The translations under genes were made by a program, and so were the position numbers. This document shows positions 62,701-64,000 of a DNA stretch of 64,000 nt, piece after piece; positions within the stretch are counted from its first letter, which is position 1, and every line of letters starts with the position of its first letter. This DNA comes from Zelonia costaricensis. Lineage: Eukaryota > Euglenozoa > Kinetoplastea > Trypanosomatida > Trypanosomatidae. Location of the stretch: NCBI GenBank assembly GCA_030849075.1, contig JASAOO010003533.1, forward strand, positions 1-64,000. Reading direction: 5' to 3'. Below the pieces are notes generated by a model. That model was given only the letters and a program-made list of their open reading frames with translations. It was not told the origin of the DNA and made no database searches.

Positions 62701-64000
62701 GCGGCGACTTCCTTGTCTCCGGGCAGCCGCCGCAGCAGCTGATGCCGACGGTCGTGTCGACCAGCAGCGCCACGACTGCGATTGCCGCTGGCAGCCCGGC
62801 AGAAGCGGAAGCGTCGTGCTCCACCGTGCTGGACCCGCGCACGCAGGTGGACGTCGCGCCGCTCCGCACGGCCCTGTGCGAGCTGTACGGCGACGTCGCG
62901 CTCGTGGCGATGTACGACACGGTTGGCGGCAGCGCCGGCGGGGGCACAGTGCGGGCGCTGACGGAGCTCGGCAGGCGCATGGAGGCGCGGCTCCGGCAGA
63001 GCGGGCTGCCGCCGCCCACCACCCTCGCCTGGCTGGAGACGCTGCGCGCCGACGTGGTCGGCCTCTCCTTCACAGCGCTGCGCTTCTACGGGCGGCTGGG
63101 CGGCCAGAGCCGTCGCCACCTCGTCAAGCTCGCTCTTGTCTACTACCTCGTGGGTGACGAGCACCGCCGCACGGCGCGGTACACCAAGGCGCTGGAGGCG
63201 CTGCACCGCTCCAAGTCGCTGCTGCACGCCTCGCGCCGCGCCGCCGAGGATGTCGTGCTAGGCGCCGTCTTCGGCTCCCCGAGCATGCTGCAGTGGGCCG
63301 ACGTCATGCGGATGCTGGGCGACGTGTACCGCAGTGTCGTTGACCGCAAGCTGGAGGGCGCCGTGGGGCCCGCTGCCATGACGCTCGCACAGCCGCTTCT
63401 CATGGGACCTCTGCGCGTGCTGCCCGAGGATGCCGACAGCTTCTTCACGCAGGCGCTGAGCGCGTACACGCAGGGCGACGCCGACGAGGGCTGCCTCACC
63501 GCCAAGGCGGGCACGCTTCTGCTGTACGCGGCTGTCCTGATGGAGCGGGCGGCCGTGGCGGGAGTGCCGGCATCACCAGCGATGGCCCAGCGCGTCACGC
63601 AGCTGCTGCGTGAGGCGGCGGAGTCGGCGCCGGCGGCCTTCGCGGCGGAGCGCGAGTGGCAGACGCTGCGCCTCTTCACCGTGTCCGCGGCGGGCACGCA
63701 GGATGAGGAGCTCGTGCGCGCCGTGGAAGGGCTCCTCCGGCGCAGCATGGACACGGTCGCGCCCGTCCCCGCCATCCCGGTGCTCACGACAGCAGGCGGC
63801 GATGGAGGCGAGCAGGGGGTGCCGCCCACTGCCGCGCTCGCGCCGCGCCGGACGCCGGTGTGGGCGGACGCAGATCTGGCAGATGCGGGCGGCGGTCACC
63901 GCCGCGACCGCACCGCGTCCCTGCCCGCGCCGTGTCCAGTGATGCTGGATCTGCAGAGGGCGCTGGCCTGCTGCGCCATGGTGGAGCGCGAGGCAGCGGC
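59748..64000 (+). CDS. EDRF1: EDRF1 (erythroid differentiation-related factor 1)-like protein, partial at right edge
   Basis: Open from MPTTAAVAV (59748) to the window edge, 1417 residues with no stop, so the 3' end is missing. The N-terminal 270 residues are basic then Ala/Pro-rich. A conserved part follows: DLNRPPRSYLTLDPVHNV, then a WKDMQ motif (about 346), LRVRRIGPTLVID, FDAMMANVAQVGTYTHRDG (from about 524) and TYALVRDYTSDFVELYEVHDLDE (from about 583). The FD..M.NV and G.TY.L...SD.V.LY pattern is that of EDRF1, which has TPR-like helices downstream; helical repeats are also seen here after residue 680. Ala-rich expansions interrupt the sequence. The molecular function of EDRF1 outside vertebrates is unknown. 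Confidence 0.78.
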   Translation, partial: MPTTAAVAVESRNANHRTKHRKEVKRYHQRQLNRQLREEAKARDAQLFLFEGGAAAPAEAHADAAAGPLVGDPVTDLGVTSTALTTVPELSGVPRPASSTSAQLAVVTQAAASAAVAASRAALTSSRLSPWTFEFLLRQAPLQDAAPLAPAGAEAGTGAGGAAAPDAATALAEGPTAGDAAATTTCRTLSVVEPATSSALVNAVQRGRAAPATAAAAAAAAAPVSARDAWVARTAKTPEPEPQPAHDASHHGARPSANSERIGVLPVYRGVGTTMPKLLNTTHVQRMHGVAPLPMLGPLAPGTDLNRPPRSYLTLDPVHNVHQHAPGFLRNQRVALQHMLASAVMEWKDMQQNALIVSSAEAMRTIFEQVYVPERPLALRVRRIGPTLVIDSRATEPTGVREMRQQALFGKALYVMKETQGRDPESAAAADAAAAEAAGQLALAVPERRLASVAASDVHYGADLHRFSQVLRWRMDTTEVLVGVDAPVVLDQRTNTEQLVRVKDAASSVLSADAEQRETLRSWFDAMMANVAQVGTYTHRDGVVQSHQVKKTTDMLGYVEARMAAAALSFTSSALQWLVKQCKRDGGTYALVRDYTSDFVELYEVHDLDESAAFVEETDKYFGCGPAAPTSAARAGGVGGAGGAAGVAPAERVEGEAYVEGEVPVSAYGGGGSHYAADTAPGGAPHLNRFNLNFGKTCFSIGQHIFRSGDVSRAGDALQLLHRSLRILLPCCREEPFARETVAELIKLTPALVARRLQYDTAQAVAASTAGNIGANPPAAAELFRDALLTCGRFEIPLRHMFAEAGAREGGQLLQAYYARCIVSCTAATCAVVALALESYYCSCHHLRVLRRARAEARAKDGAAAAAGHVEERDSVGGSVPAAVMAEAHDVLQVVVEGLVRLEEASELVGPLHSAAAAAVAAAAAACSVAVASTPVGKSASDEEGVSTSAATTSEQEGGADAATALTPGSAMSLMKRICSGPSRSGDFLVSGQPPQQLMPTVVSTSSATTAIAAGSPAEAEASCSTVLDPRTQVDVAPLRTALCELYGDVALVAMYDTVGGSAGGGTVRALTELGRRMEARLRQSGLPPPTTLAWLETLRADVVGLSFTALRFYGRLGGQSRRHLVKLALVYYLVGDEHRRTARYTKALEALHRSKSLLHASRRAAEDVVLGAVFGSPSMLQWADVMRMLGDVYRSVVDRKLEGAVGPAAMTLAQPLLMGPLRVLPEDADSFFTQALSAYTQGDADEGCLTAKAGTLLLYAAVLMERAAVAGVPASPAMAQRVTQLLREAAESAPAAFAAEREWQTLRLFTVSAAGTQDEELVRAVEGLLRRSMDTVAPVPAIPVLTTAGGDGGEQGVPPTAALAPRRTPVWADADLADAGGGHRRDRTASLPAPCPVMLDLQRALACCAMVEREAA

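Overview
This window looks like nuclear DNA of a Leishmania-type trypanosomatid (Leishmaniinae). The genes are intronless and GC-rich. They sit in two long same-strand blocks, separated by pyrimidine-rich spacers full of TG/CA microsatellites. The blocks diverge from a short switch region that carries a tRNA cluster. The content fits too: a seven-copy family of the beta-1,2-mannan (mannogen) enzymes of Leishmania and its relatives, plus many flagellar genes. All identifications rest on reading the translated sequence; no database search was run.

Layout. Positions 1-2290 hold no gene I can support. The minus-strand block (transcribed leftward) runs from a bacterial-type zinc-ribbon methyltransferase (27209-27958), through seven tandem mannosyltransferase/phosphorylase (MTP, GT108/GH130-like) genes, to a PiT-family phosphate transporter (2291-3763). 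The MTP genes are labelled A to G here from left to right; transcription order is G to A. The divergent strand-switch region (27959-29048) holds tRNA-Asn(GTT) and tRNA-Gly(GCC) on plus and tRNA-Lys(CTT) on minus. A 20-bp perfect palindrome at the Lys 3' end could terminate Pol III in both directions.

The plus-strand block (29049 to the right edge) encodes a zinc-binding unknown, a secreted thioredoxin-fold-like protein without a CxxC, a 68-residue probable mitochondrial protein, a second small zinc-binding unknown, an ataxin-10 homologue, CCDC148, exportin-7, a mitochondrial protein with three RanBP2-type zinc fingers, RIB43A, TMEM218, two adjacent Rab GTPases, CFAP45, an MGRN1/LUL-type RING E3 with an N-myristoylation signal, and an EDRF1-like protein that runs off the edge. 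Five of these (ataxin-10, CCDC148, RIB43A, TMEM218, CFAP45) belong to families tied to cilia or basal bodies.

How it fits together. MTP enzymes build and break down the cytosolic mannan reserve from GDP-mannose, mannose-1-phosphate and phosphate, and a phosphate transporter lies at the end of the same transcription unit. The array is not uniform. The copies fall into three sequence classes in the order 1-2-3-1-2-3-3, with shared tracts between copies that suggest gene conversion. One copy ends in SSL, a glycosomal (PTS1) type signal, and two begin with possible N-myristoylation motifs. This suggests an enzyme set spread over several cell compartments.

Assembly notes: single N bases lie at 8686, 49992 and 58366. 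The one at 49992 follows 56 C residues and repeats its own left flank, so it is probably an artificial join.
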